From Photobacterium proteolyticum (lineage in GTDB: Bacteria > Pseudomonadota > Gammaproteobacteria > Enterobacterales > Vibrionaceae), in NCBI RefSeq assembly GCF_001939735.1, contig NZ_MJIL01000099.1:124628-188627 (forward strand): a DNA stretch of 64,000 nucleotides, read 5' to 3'. A program made the translations under genes and the position numbers. Within the stretch, counting starts at the first letter, position 1. The number at the start of each line of letters is the position of its first letter. This document shows positions 34,580 to 43,592 of this stretch, piece after piece. The notes below the pieces were generated by a model. That model had not been told where the DNA came from, searched no databases, and saw only the letters and a program-made list of their open reading frames with translations.

Positions 34580-35982
34580 GACTGGATCCCCAGTTTTTGC
34601 AGGCGGCGCTTAAGGGCATGACGGGAGATCTGTAACAGCTTAGCAGCATTGCCTTTATGACCTCCTGTTTCACGTAGTGCATGAAGGATTATTTTCTTCT
34701 CCTCATTGGCAAGATGGCTGACGACCGGATTACTAACCGCCACAGCATCAGAGGCTAATTGCCCACAAGGGGCGACATCGGTTTGTGGTTGGATACTGGT
34801 GCGAGTTGCAGCACTTACCTCTTGCAGGCTGCTCGCTTCATCCCTGACGATCTGCCAGTCTGGCGGTAGCATCTCGATTGTGATCACCTGTCCGGGATAG
34901 AGCACCGACAAACGTTCAATGAGGTTTCTCAACTCACGAATATTACCCGGCCACGAGTACTGGCAGAAAGCCTCGGTAACAGTCTCTGCAAAGAACAGTG
35001 CTTTACCGCTACATCGAAAACGATCTGCAAAATAGGCCATCAACAGGGGAATATCTTCCCGTCGCTCAGACAATGAAGGAATATGTACAGGCATTACATT
35101 TAACCGGTAGAAGAGATCAGAGCGGAACCTTCCCTCTTCCATAGCATTACGAAGATGCAGGTTGGTTGCCGCTATGACCCGCACATCAGCCTGCTTCTCG
35201 GTAGCGGAGCCAACCGGACGATAACGCTGGTTCTCAAGAAAAGACAATAGCTTAGCTTGTGTCGGCAACGTTAGCTCACCCACTTCATCAAGAAATAACG
35301 TCCCACCGTCGGCCGCTTCAATCAACCCGCCCCGGCTACGGTGCGCACCCGTATATGCCCCTTTTTCGGCACCAAACAATTCCGCTTCCAGTAAGGCTTC
35401 TGGCAAAGCCGCACAATTGACCTCAATAAACGGCTTGTTGCCAAGTTGGCTCTGCCTATGTAACTCTGATGCGGCCGCCGTTTTACCGGTACCCGACTCC
35501 CCCAGCAGCAAAATAGTCCTAGTATGACTATTGGCGATCAATGTCAGCTCTCGTGCCAATTTTTCCATTACTGGACTTTGTCCAATTAACCCGCAAGTGT
35601 GACGTACTGCTTGTGTTTCTGCCAAGCACAGAGAGACACTTTGCCTAAGCTGGGCAACATCGAAGGGCTTAGTTACAAAATCTGAAGCCCCCATTTTCAC
35701 TGCCTCGACCGCAGTGCTGATATCGCCATGCGCAGACATCATCACTATTTTGCTGTCAGCCAACAATGTGCACAACCGACTCAGCGGCTGAAGACCGTCA
35801 CTATCTGGCAGCCTTAAATCAAGCAATATCATAAACGGACGCAGAGCATGAGCGGCAGCTAGTCCCTCAGCCGCATCATGAGCTAGCGCGATTTCATAGT
35901 CCTGACTTTTCAACGCAATTTTCAATGAACGCGTTAAGTTCACTTCATCATCAATAATTAACAGTGTTGGTTTCTGGCTCAC
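34576..35982 (-). CDS. NtrC-family sigma-54-dependent response regulator
   Basis: About 468 residues from GTG 35982 (AAGGA 8 bp upstream); a TTG at 36000 is the alternative. Receiver domain with LLIIDDE and phospho-Asp in ILLDLRLPDSDG; AAA+ domain with Walker A GESGTGKTAA, sigma-54-contact loop GAYTGA (a GAFTGA variant), Walker B GTLFLDEVGEL; Fis-type HTH at the end (GNAAKLLQISRHALKRRL). It overlaps the kinase gene by 32 bp and should activate the adjacent sigma-54 promoter. Confidence 0.9.
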   Translation of the reverse strand: MSQKPTLLIIDDEVNLTRSLKIALKSQDYEIALAHDAAEGLAAAHALRPFMILLDLRLPDSDGLQPLSRLCTLLADSKIVMMSAHGDISTAVEAVKMGASDFVTKPFDVAQLRQSVSLCLAETQAVRHTCGLIGQSPVMEKLARELTLIANSHTRTILLLGESGTGKTAAASELHRQSQLGNKPFIEVNCAALPEALLEAELFGAEKGAYTGAHRSRGGLIEAADGGTLFLDEVGELTLPTQAKLLSFLENQRYRPVGSATEKQADVRVIAATNLHLRNAMEEGRFRSDLFYRLNVMPVHIPSLSERREDIPLLMAYFADRFRCSGKALFFAETVTEAFCQYSWPGNIRELRNLIERLSVLYPGQVITIEMLPPDWQIVRDEASSLQEVSAATRTSIQPQTDVAPCGQLASDAVAVSNPVVSHLANEEKKIILHALRETGGHKGNAAKLLQISRHALKRRLQKLGIQS

Positions 35983-37678
35983 AAATAAAGTCCTTTTCAA
36001 ACCTCATAGTAACTGTTGTTCCATGTCCGGGCTTGCTGTCAAAACCGAGCTCAGCATGATTCTGCTTCGCCAGGCACAAGGACACCGCCAGCCCCAAGCC
36101 TGTCCCTGTTGTTTTGGTGGTATAAAATGGCTCAGTCACCATCGCTAATTGCTTTTCTGTCATACCTTCGCCGGTATCTTTCACCATGACACAAAGGCCT
36201 TTTGAACCCACAGTAAACGACATCTTCACTTCACCTCCCGGTGAAGTGGCCTCAACCGCATTAATGAGCAAATTCATTAAGATCTGCTGAAGCTGTCCAG
36301 CATCAGCCATCACTGCATAAGGGCAACATTCGTCAGTGCTTAGTAGCACCCCTTTATCTTTGGCTAGCGGGGAAACCAGTACATGAAGACGATGCAATAA
36401 CCCCGAGAGTAACACCGGCTCACCATTAGGCTGCGGCGGTAAGGCATAATCCAGTAAGTTACTGATCAAATGATTGATCCGGTCAATTTCCGTCACCATC
36501 ATGTCACGAAGCTCCCGATTTTCATCATCCTGCTCCGGCAGTGCTTGAACACACACCTTGATTGTTGCCAGTGGATTGCGAATTTCATGTGCTATCCCGG
36601 TAGCAAACTCCCCCCAAACGGCTTTGCGTTCCATATCGCTTTGCGCAATAAGCAGTGCATTCAAGCGAGAGGTCATCTGGTTAAAAGCTGTCGCCAGCAA
36701 AGTGATCTCGTCATTGCCCTTCGGGGTGATACGTGTGTCCCATTGCCCCTGTGAGATTGCATCCGCAGCATGGATCAACGGTACAACCCGTCCCCTGATC
36801 CGTAGCACTACCAGATAAAAGAAAACACAGACGCCAACCACCGAAAGTATCGCCATCAAAGCAAGCAATAATCGCTGCTGATTGGTTCCCAACGAAGGTA
36901 AGACACGCGGGATCATCGCCAGCGTCCAGCCGCCCCATAGCGGTAACGATATGATCTCCTCAGGCAAACTGTCTCGCCAACGCCCCAATGAATCAAAACA
37001 TCCCAATGCCTCAACCCAAAGGCATGACTGAGCTCCCCCTTCGGGCATAATCGGCGGCAAATGCTGCGTCAAACTCGCTAGCCGAATCTGAAAAGCAATA
37101 AACCCCGGAGACACTTCACCCGGCAAATTGGCACTGAGCGGAAAAGCCATAAGATACCAGCCTGATTGTGCAGTCATCGGTTTTTGCGGCCCTAGCAACA
37201 AAGCCTCCCCATACGGGAACCGGGGAAGAGTCGCTATGTTGAGATCACCTTCTCCCCAGTAAGGGTAGCCACTGGCACTCTGGCCAGGGAAAGCCCGCTT
37301 CAACTGCCAATGGCGGTCAAACAGTATGGCACCATAAATTTCTGGGCGGTCAATATCAAAATAGATGAGGTTTAATACCTGACGAGGCAGGGTAAGCGCA
37401 GGCTCAGGTTGCAGCAGTTGATTGATGCCGGGCAACTCGCTGATTGCCCGCAGTGCATTACGATGCTGGCGCATCATGTATTCCATACTGCTTTGAGTCT
37501 GCTGCAGTTGCAATGTATCCTGCTGCGCATCCATATATTTAAGCAGGTTCGCTGTCAGGGAATCATATAACACAGCCGTGATTGTTAAAGGTAGAATGGC
37601 GACTAATAGCGAGAAGGCCAAATAACGCCTTACCAAGCTATTTTTCCAAAATCCTATTTTGGCTTGCTGGCGCATCAT
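35951..37678 (-). CDS. Membrane sensor histidine kinase
   Basis: A 575-residue protein from ATG 37678 (GAGG upstream; the frame opens at a TTG, 37696). It has a transmembrane segment near residues 18-40, a periplasmic sensor domain of roughly 220 residues, a second transmembrane segment (LLLALMAILSVVGVCVFFYLV), a HAMP linker, a HisKA box with HEIRNPLATI, and an ATPase domain with NLLINAVEA, DTGEGM and GTGLGLAVS. It is the first gene of the operon with the NtrC-type regulator and the binding protein. Confidence 0.9.
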   Translation of the reverse strand: MMRQQAKIGFWKNSLVRRYLAFSLLVAILPLTITAVLYDSLTANLLKYMDAQQDTLQLQQTQSSMEYMMRQHRNALRAISELPGINQLLQPEPALTLPRQVLNLIYFDIDRPEIYGAILFDRHWQLKRAFPGQSASGYPYWGEGDLNIATLPRFPYGEALLLGPQKPMTAQSGWYLMAFPLSANLPGEVSPGFIAFQIRLASLTQHLPPIMPEGGAQSCLWVEALGCFDSLGRWRDSLPEEIISLPLWGGWTLAMIPRVLPSLGTNQQRLLLALMAILSVVGVCVFFYLVVLRIRGRVVPLIHAADAISQGQWDTRITPKGNDEITLLATAFNQMTSRLNALLIAQSDMERKAVWGEFATGIAHEIRNPLATIKVCVQALPEQDDENRELRDMMVTEIDRINHLISNLLDYALPPQPNGEPVLLSGLLHRLHVLVSPLAKDKGVLLSTDECCPYAVMADAGQLQQILMNLLINAVEATSPGGEVKMSFTVGSKGLCVMVKDTGEGMTEKQLAMVTEPFYTTKTTGTGLGLAVSLCLAKQNHAELGFDSKPGHGTTVTMRFEKDFICEPETNTVNY

Positions 37679-37912
37679 ACTACTGACCTCAAACAAAGAT
37701 GGCTGGTTAGACTCCCCCTTTACTTTCTAAGGATAACAAGTTGTAAAGTAGGTTGTTATTAGCGATTGGTCTAAGTTCGATTCATTGATTTACTGTGTAT
37801 TTCTTCACATACGTCTGTACTGTCTCCTTAAACCACATTTTATTAATATAACTCATTTTAATTCAGAGACTTGTCAGGCAAAATTTATGCAGATTTGATT
37901 ACGGAGGCAAAC

Positions 37913-38566
37913 ATGCAGAACTATCAACGGCTCAAGCAACGGTAAAGAGCCGAGCGCGACTCATACAGCCAAGCACTTGCTATCAGAATTCATCGGGCGT
38001 TAAGTTGGTTAGACAAAGCAGAACAATGCGATGATGACGATTCAAAATTCACTTTTCTCTGGATTGCATTCAACTCAGCTTACGCACAAGATTTTGAGCA
38101 AAGAATTAATTTTAGCGAGAAAGGCTTATATCAGGAATTCTTAAGTAAACTAGTGAACATTGATGACCACAACAAGCTTTCAGGTATCGTTTGGTCGCAG
38201 TACGCCGGTGCAATACGCCTCATCTTAAGCAATGAGTTTATTCTGCAAGCATTCTGGGATTACCAGTCTGGTCGAATCCCCGAAGAAAAATGGAAAGAAG
38301 AACGGTCAAAAGCCAAGGTGGCTGCCAATAACGCTCTCGGAAATAGCGACACTTCAACCGTACTCGCTATCCTATTTGCACGTCTTTACACGCTTCGTAA
38401 CCAGATTATCCACGGAGGCGCAACTTTCGGTAGCTCTGCAAACCGTAAACAACTACGAGATTGTACCTTTGTACTTGAGCAAATCGTACCAACTATTATT
38501 GAATTAATGATGGATGGAAAAAGTGAACTATGGGGCGAGCCTGTTTATCCATTAATCGAAAATTAG
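37913..38566 (+). pseudogene. HEPN-domain protein gene with an in-frame stop at codon 11
   Basis: GGAGG precedes ATG 37913, and the frame is open to TAG 38566 except for TAA at 37943-37945 (codon 11). Conceptual readthrough gives about 217 residues of coherent protein on both sides (AERDSYSQALAIRIHRALSW before; VNIDDHNKLSGIVWSQYAGA after), so the stop looks like a recent nonsense mutation. LRNQIIHGG contains the HEPN ribonuclease motif R-x4-H. A shorter product from GTG 38153 (137 residues) is possible but would lose half of the helical bundle. Homologues of similar length occur in vibrios as I recall. Confidence 0.7.
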
Positions 38567-38570
38567 GTTT

Positions 38571-38597
38571 AAAAAAAGCCAGCTCGCTTGAGCTGGC
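38571..38597 (-). terminator. Terminator of the Hsp70/HerA operon, shared by convergent genes
   Basis: The 8-bp stem GCCAGCTC/GAGCTGGC with a 4-base loop, read on the minus strand, is followed by seven Ts. It lies between the HEPN pseudogene and the last gene of the leftward operon. Confidence 0.85.
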
Positions 38598-38606
38598 AGT
38601 TCTAAA

Positions 38607-39452
38607 TCAAATCCTAACAATAGACGGCTTGATTACTTTATTGGTTTTAGTATTTAAATAACCATGCAACAGTACAGCATCTATTATACCACTCATATTA
38701 CAACTGCTATTATGTCTAACATGCTGCTGAGTATCGAACTCATCTCCTAACTTAACAGGCTGAATTTCATACATAGGATAAGCGATAATAAAGCGAGAGA
38801 ATAATAAGTCAAACAACTTCACAACTCCGGCTATATCAGGATTAGTTCCATTTACAACTTCATTTTTTGCATAATCCCAAAGATTGCCGATATTTTTATC
38901 TTGAATACCACATGAAATTAAACCTTTAGGAGAGCTATCTTTAAAAATACCACTTAATGAAGATTTTGTTTGTTCTGAAAACTCACTATAAACATCTTGA
39001 ACCTTAATATCTTCTGAAAAATTTTCTCTATACCATTCTAGTTTTTCGTCTGTTCGTTCGTGTTTATTCTCGGATGTAGCAAGCAAGTCATTTACTGACT
39101 TTACCTCACCATTTAACCTGACAATTTCTAATTCTTTTTCTTTTACTAAATGTTGAAGCGAGTATATTTTTGACTCCAACATTTCAATTTTTGAGATATT
39201 ATCGGTAATTTCGTTATCTTTGCCAAGGAGCAGCGCTTTCAGCTTCTTAATAAACCCTTGCATTTCTTCGCTTTCCTTTTTAAGTATTTGATTTTCTCTA
39301 ACCAAACAATCATTATCTACTTCTACATTTGAAGTGCTATTCTGATTAGAAACAAATCGTTTACTATCATTTTTATTACCAATAATTATTGACTTGATCT
39401 TCTCTTGAACTTGTGAATCATTAAGCAATTCTAAAATAACGTTCACATCCAT
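38607..39452 (-). CDS. Coiled-coil protein with GrpE-like C-terminal domain
   Basis: A 281-residue protein. Residues about 50-145 form a long heptad-rich coiled coil (KIEMLESKIYSLQHLVKEKE). A helical middle is followed by a C-terminal stretch of about 45 residues whose order fits the GrpE beta domain: KLGDEFDTQQHV, then GIIDAVLLHGYLN and KVIKPSIVRI (compare GExFDPxxHEA, GTVxxVLQxGYxL and RPAxVxV in GrpE). GrpE is the nucleotide-exchange factor of Hsp70. It is the last gene of an operon that begins with an Hsp70-like ATPase, which supports the reading. The similarity is weak and read by eye. Confidence 0.6.
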   Translation of the reverse strand: MDVNVILELLNDSQVQEKIKSIIIGNKNDSKRFVSNQNSTSNVEVDNDCLVRENQILKKESEEMQGFIKKLKALLLGKDNEITDNISKIEMLESKIYSLQHLVKEKELEIVRLNGEVKSVNDLLATSENKHERTDEKLEWYRENFSEDIKVQDVYSEFSEQTKSSLSGIFKDSSPKGLISCGIQDKNIGNLWDYAKNEVVNGTNPDIAGVVKLFDLLFSRFIIAYPMYEIQPVKLGDEFDTQQHVRHNSSCNMSGIIDAVLLHGYLNTKTNKVIKPSIVRI

Positions 39453-39453
39453 G

Positions 39454-39936
39454 CTATTTACCTTTATTTATTTGATAACTTTCTTTCTGTAGCTCCCTTG
39501 TCTTTCTTCTAAAGAAAGTCTGCAAACTGTCAGTTGCCATCTCATTGTTAACTAGTTCTTCATCCTCTTTTTCATCTTTTGCAACTGGAAAGCGGTAAGG
39601 TTGCTTAACAATGTCAATATCGATGTGAGGATAAGTATTTATAAAACAACCACCCGTCAGATGTTCAAATACCAGGCTTTCTAGTTCAGAATGATTAGAA
39701 ACGAATTCATCAGCAATATTAATTTCAGGGTCTATGCTAAAGCTTTCATTATCAGAAAAAATGATAAAAGAAAGTAACTCATCAGCTTCATATTCCACCT
39801 TCTGCTTAAATATCGGCCAAAAGTCAGCTATAGGGATAGATACTTCACCCCTGACTCTTATGGGCTCAAGCTCCCCTCCGATAATACGGCTGACATTAAC
39901 CATATTATTTGTTGCTTGAATACAGTAATCATTCAT
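39454..39936 (-). CDS. Unknown 160-residue protein of the Hsp70/HerA operon
   Basis: A soluble acidic protein (MNDYCIQATNNMVNVSRII start) with a beta-rich N-terminal part and a charged C-terminal helix (FFRRKTRELQKESYQ). It lacks the HPD motif of J-domain proteins and any nuclease motif. It sits 5 bp after the 216-residue gene and 1 bp before the GrpE-like gene, so it should be made with them. Family not recognised; an adaptor is one possibility. Confidence 0.6.
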   Translation of the reverse strand: MNDYCIQATNNMVNVSRIIGGELEPIRVRGEVSIPIADFWPIFKQKVEYEADELLSFIIFSDNESFSIDPEINIADEFVSNHSELESLVFEHLTGGCFINTYPHIDIDIVKQPYRFPVAKDEKEDEELVNNEMATDSLQTFFRRKTRELQKESYQINKGK

Positions 39937-39941
39937 GCCTA

Positions 39942-40592
39942 TTAACCTTTTAAACCCATTACTTTATCTTCGATTTGCTCGAACGTTAATTCTGGTTCTA
40001 ATTTTTGATAAGCAGAAACCAGTGCATCACTATGTTTATCGCTTTCATCAATGCTCAGTTCATCATTCAGATAAAGTTCATAATCACTAATGTTTAGCTC
40101 TTTTTCTTTGTATACTTTAATTGTTCCTATGATTTCTTCTGCTGTTAGTTGTTGTTTAGCAACCTCAGCCATAAACTCTGTCGTCACGACTGTATCTAGC
40201 TTTTCATTGATACCCTTTAGAGTGATTGAAGCGCCAATAGCAGAACGTGCGAGTAGTTCTTTCTCATCAAGACTATTAAACTTTTCTTTATCCAAAGTAA
40301 CTTCATTTCGGAGATGATTGATATATTCATTGATGGAATCAAAATCCTCTGCCTTTTTATCGCTCAGCATAGCTTTTTCACCAAGTTCTTCGAGGTTTTC
40401 TCCAGGCTTGATGATGCCTAACGAAATACCTACAGCTTTAATTGCCTCTCCAACTTTAGTCGCAAGCTCAACCCCTAGCTTTGCAATTGAGGTTGCCGTA
40501 TCAGCAACAAAACCACCAACTTTTGACATGGCGCTACTAATTGCGCTACATGCACCACTTACGATGCTACAAAAACCACTAAATAAGCCCAT
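39942..40592 (-). CDS. Unknown 216-residue protein, paralogue of the 219-residue protein
   Basis: Two parts. Residues 1-60 are small and hydrophobic (MGLFSGFCSIVSGACSAISS), able to form amphipathic or membrane-inserting helices. Residues about 65-216 match the neighbouring 219-residue protein: EELGEKAM, DKKAEDFDSINEYI, AIGASITLKGINEKLD, and at the end TFEQIEDKVMGL. AGGAG precedes the ATG. It follows the HerA-like gene by 20 bp. No known family; it could be a membrane-active effector or a structural component delivered through its common C-terminal domain. Confidence 0.65.
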   Translation of the reverse strand: MGLFSGFCSIVSGACSAISSAMSKVGGFVADTATSIAKLGVELATKVGEAIKAVGISLGIIKPGENLEELGEKAMLSDKKAEDFDSINEYINHLRNEVTLDKEKFNSLDEKELLARSAIGASITLKGINEKLDTVVTTEFMAEVAKQQLTAEEIIGTIKVYKEKELNISDYELYLNDELSIDESDKHSDALVSAYQKLEPELTFEQIEDKVMGLKG

Positions 40593-40612
40593 CTTCTTTT
40601 CTCCTAATAATG

Positions 40613-43579
40613 CTATTTAAGATTTTTTCTAAAAGCATTAACACAATTTATGTTCATTCGCATTTCTGATTCTGATTTCAATCCTATAAAGTATTGGATT
40701 AATCGCTCTCTCTGATGAGCTTTATCAACCTCATCACTGTCAACATAACAAGCTGTTAGGATGTAGCTAACCATGAAGTCATTATCTAGGATATTTAAAT
40801 AATGGAGCAAAGCTTCACTAGCCTTTCTCTCTCTCACCGATTCAAACCAACACGCAGCAATGTTACCTTGCAGGAATTGATGCACATCTTCATTTGATGG
40901 CTTTTGATTAAAAAACTCTAAGCCCTGAATCAGACCTCGCTTGTAGTTTTCTCCGTAGTAACTTAGTGCAATATTTCTGATTTCAGAGGGGGCGACATCT
41001 TTCTCATTGGTGGTACTGATCAACTCTTTTATCTGCACTTGTAGCGGCTTATTGATACCTGTACTCGACAAGATTACCCGTCCAGGCTCAAGGTTAGATA
41101 AGAAATCCTTTTGCTCATCCGACAATGCCATCGTGTTCCCGACAGCCTCTTTATCGTCTTTAGCAAAGAGTTTATGAATGATTTTTGTATTGGTATTTTT
41201 GAGCACCTCTGGTGTCAACTTATTCGGGATCTGATCGACGATGATTAACGCTTCACCATACTTACGCACCTCTGCCAGCATATCTGCAAAGACTTCTACC
41301 CCTTGCTTCTTATTTTGACTGTCTCCTGGCTCAAATTTTGAAAGTAAGCGGTGTGCCTCTTCAATCAGAGTGATATGCCTAAAACGTTCACCACGAGTTC
41401 GGAATGCTTCATAATTCGCTCGAATCGCTTCGTTTAGGTTCGCTAGGATAAAGCCCATTACCAGTGATTTTTCACTTGGATTACGGATCTCTTCTAACTC
41501 TAGAATCACATTCTTTGTAGCAAGGTCTTTAAAATCAATCGAGCGAGCTGTGTCGAGCATTTGTCCTTTTGAACCAATGAGTAAACCTTGCAAGCGAGCT
41601 TTGATTGAACCGATATAATCTTGCTTTAATCGCTCATCAAATCCCTGCTCAGAAACAACCTTTTCAGTCATTTTGACGAGGTCACTTAAGGTAGGGAAAG
41701 CATAGATACCATCAGCAAAAGGATTCTCATATCTGCTGTTCTTCGATGTTGCAATATTCCAGCCTTTATCCTCGTAACACTTATAAATAGCAGCTTCAAT
41801 TAACTGTGGTATCGCAGCTTCCATATCAAAGGCTGACTCGATACTCGCTTTAATCATATCTACACGAGAGGTGATATTTTCGTGCGGGAAAAACTCAAAT
41901 GGGTTTAGCCTGAATGGAGCAACATTGTCATTACCCAAAGTAAAGATGAGGATGTTTTTGTTCTTCTTGGTCAGAACCCGGTACTCAGTCTTTGCTGGCT
42001 CAATGACCAAAAATGGCATCTGGGCTGATTCTAAAAGACGATGACACGTTGTCGTCTTACCGCTACCTGTTACCCCTGCAATAAAGGTATGCTTATCAAG
42101 ATCACGCTTATCGATATGAATATCGATCTCTTGCGGTAAACCACTTTTAACTAAACTGCCTAAGAAGAGTTTATTTGACTCTTCCGTCTTCTGAGTAATA
42201 TTTAGCCCAAATTCCACTTCTTCTTTTAACGTTAAACCAACCACTTCTTTCTGTGGCAAGCCAGCCACGACACTTAATTCATTGGTAGAAAGCCAGTTGC
42301 CTAAGAAGTTATCAAAGGGACTTTTAGAAAGCAGTAAATCTAACTGCTTCTGACTATCCTTAGTCGATTCAATCTGCTTATTTCCATCACTTTTCAACAT
42401 GGGAAATTGAAAGCTTTGAATGGTTTGGATCTCTTGTAAATCAGTCACCTTTTTAAAACTCAGTGGTGATTTATTCGTATCACCGCCAGCAAATAATGAT
42501 CGAGCAGTGTTGCCAAGTTTTAAAACTGTGCCAGTCGCGTTAGAGAATAAATATATGTTCGTTAAGTACAACCCTTTGTTTTTCCCATATTGCACTCTTT
42601 TTAGCAGAACATCATCAATATAAGTCAGCCACTCCTGAACGGTTTTGTCGGAAAACTCTCTCGTGCTGCTATTTGAACTGCTCGTCTGTTCTGATGTGCT
42701 AGAACTTAAGGTATCGCCTGTTGTATTGGTGATAGAGGTTCCTTTTGTTTTTCCTTCTGAACGCCCTTCTGTTGTTCCCTCCGCTCGACTTTTGCTGGTA
42801 GACTTTCCTGAGCCCTCACTGGTTCCCTTAGTTGTCGTATCACTTGTACCTTCGTTGGTAGTGATATTCAAACTATCATTGGTTCCTGTTGCTTTAGAGG
42901 TACTACTTCCTTCAGTTCTACCTTTTGTCTTTGAGGTATTCTCCCCCGTTTGGATGCTTTGTTTCGAGATAGGAAGTAACTTGTCATAGATAGAATGTAA
43001 GTGATTTTCAATCGCTGTTATTTCAAGCAGAGATAGAGGGTCAGCCATAATAGCCAGACAAAAATCATCCCCACTCATTATGTCTACTAAGCGATCAACA
43101 CCTTGGAACTCTTCATTCTCTTCATTAACACTTGGTACACCTTCAAGCTTTGCAACATTTTGGAAGTTGGTCAGCGTATCTTTCACTGCCCTACGTTGCT
43201 TTTTACCAAGCTTTTCAACCACACTCCCTCTGAAGTTACCTTCAATAGCAGGTTTTAGAATCGTGTCACCGATATCATCAACTTCAAGTATTAGAGACTT
43301 TTTGTACTGCTTATCTTTCGCTATACCAAAGTAAAAAGAAACACCATTCTTATCCCCAACCAATAGATAGGTAAAAATAATACCTTCAAGGCTCAAGGAA
43401 TTTAATACGTTTTCAAAAGCCTCTTTGCGGGGAGAATCCTCATCAAAAGTGACTTCTTTAATATGGTAAAGTGAAAATTCATAATCAGACAAGAAACCAG
43501 GCTTCTCAATAGATGATGGCACAACCGATTGAGAATCAATGTTTTTCAGCAGGTCAATGAGTGGCTTTTTCATATGCAT
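40613..43579 (-). CDS. HerA/DUF87-type ATPase with Ser/Thr/Gly-rich insert
   Basis: A 988-residue protein. Residues 1-205 are a folded N-terminal part without known motif; 206-310 is low-complexity Ser/Thr/Gly/Glu (TKGTSEGSGKSTSKSRAEGT); about 480-860 is a HerA-FtsK type ATPase with Walker A AGVTGSGKTTT (501-511), Walker B HITLIEEAH (735-743) and a sensor-like VDQIPNKLTPEVLKNTNTKI; a helical tail follows. HerA relatives are hexameric DNA translocases, often paired with nucleases, but none is encoded here. It is flanked by the two paralogous small genes in a tight operon after the Hsp70-like gene. Confidence 0.85.
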   Translation of the reverse strand: MHMKKPLIDLLKNIDSQSVVPSSIEKPGFLSDYEFSLYHIKEVTFDEDSPRKEAFENVLNSLSLEGIIFTYLLVGDKNGVSFYFGIAKDKQYKKSLILEVDDIGDTILKPAIEGNFRGSVVEKLGKKQRRAVKDTLTNFQNVAKLEGVPSVNEENEEFQGVDRLVDIMSGDDFCLAIMADPLSLLEITAIENHLHSIYDKLLPISKQSIQTGENTSKTKGRTEGSSTSKATGTNDSLNITTNEGTSDTTTKGTSEGSGKSTSKSRAEGTTEGRSEGKTKGTSITNTTGDTLSSSTSEQTSSSNSSTREFSDKTVQEWLTYIDDVLLKRVQYGKNKGLYLTNIYLFSNATGTVLKLGNTARSLFAGGDTNKSPLSFKKVTDLQEIQTIQSFQFPMLKSDGNKQIESTKDSQKQLDLLLSKSPFDNFLGNWLSTNELSVVAGLPQKEVVGLTLKEEVEFGLNITQKTEESNKLFLGSLVKSGLPQEIDIHIDKRDLDKHTFIAGVTGSGKTTTCHRLLESAQMPFLVIEPAKTEYRVLTKKNKNILIFTLGNDNVAPFRLNPFEFFPHENITSRVDMIKASIESAFDMEAAIPQLIEAAIYKCYEDKGWNIATSKNSRYENPFADGIYAFPTLSDLVKMTEKVVSEQGFDERLKQDYIGSIKARLQGLLIGSKGQMLDTARSIDFKDLATKNVILELEEIRNPSEKSLVMGFILANLNEAIRANYEAFRTRGERFRHITLIEEAHRLLSKFEPGDSQNKKQGVEVFADMLAEVRKYGEALIIVDQIPNKLTPEVLKNTNTKIIHKLFAKDDKEAVGNTMALSDEQKDFLSNLEPGRVILSSTGINKPLQVQIKELISTTNEKDVAPSEIRNIALSYYGENYKRGLIQGLEFFNQKPSNEDVHQFLQGNIAACWFESVRERKASEALLHYLNILDNDFMVSYILTACYVDSDEVDKAHQRERLIQYFIGLKSESEMRMNINCVNAFRKNLK

Positions 43580-43592
43580 CTCTTTACAACCG

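Noticed and set aside
39454..39936. J-domain co-chaperone
   Set aside because: No HPD motif or helical J-domain pattern in the 160-residue protein.
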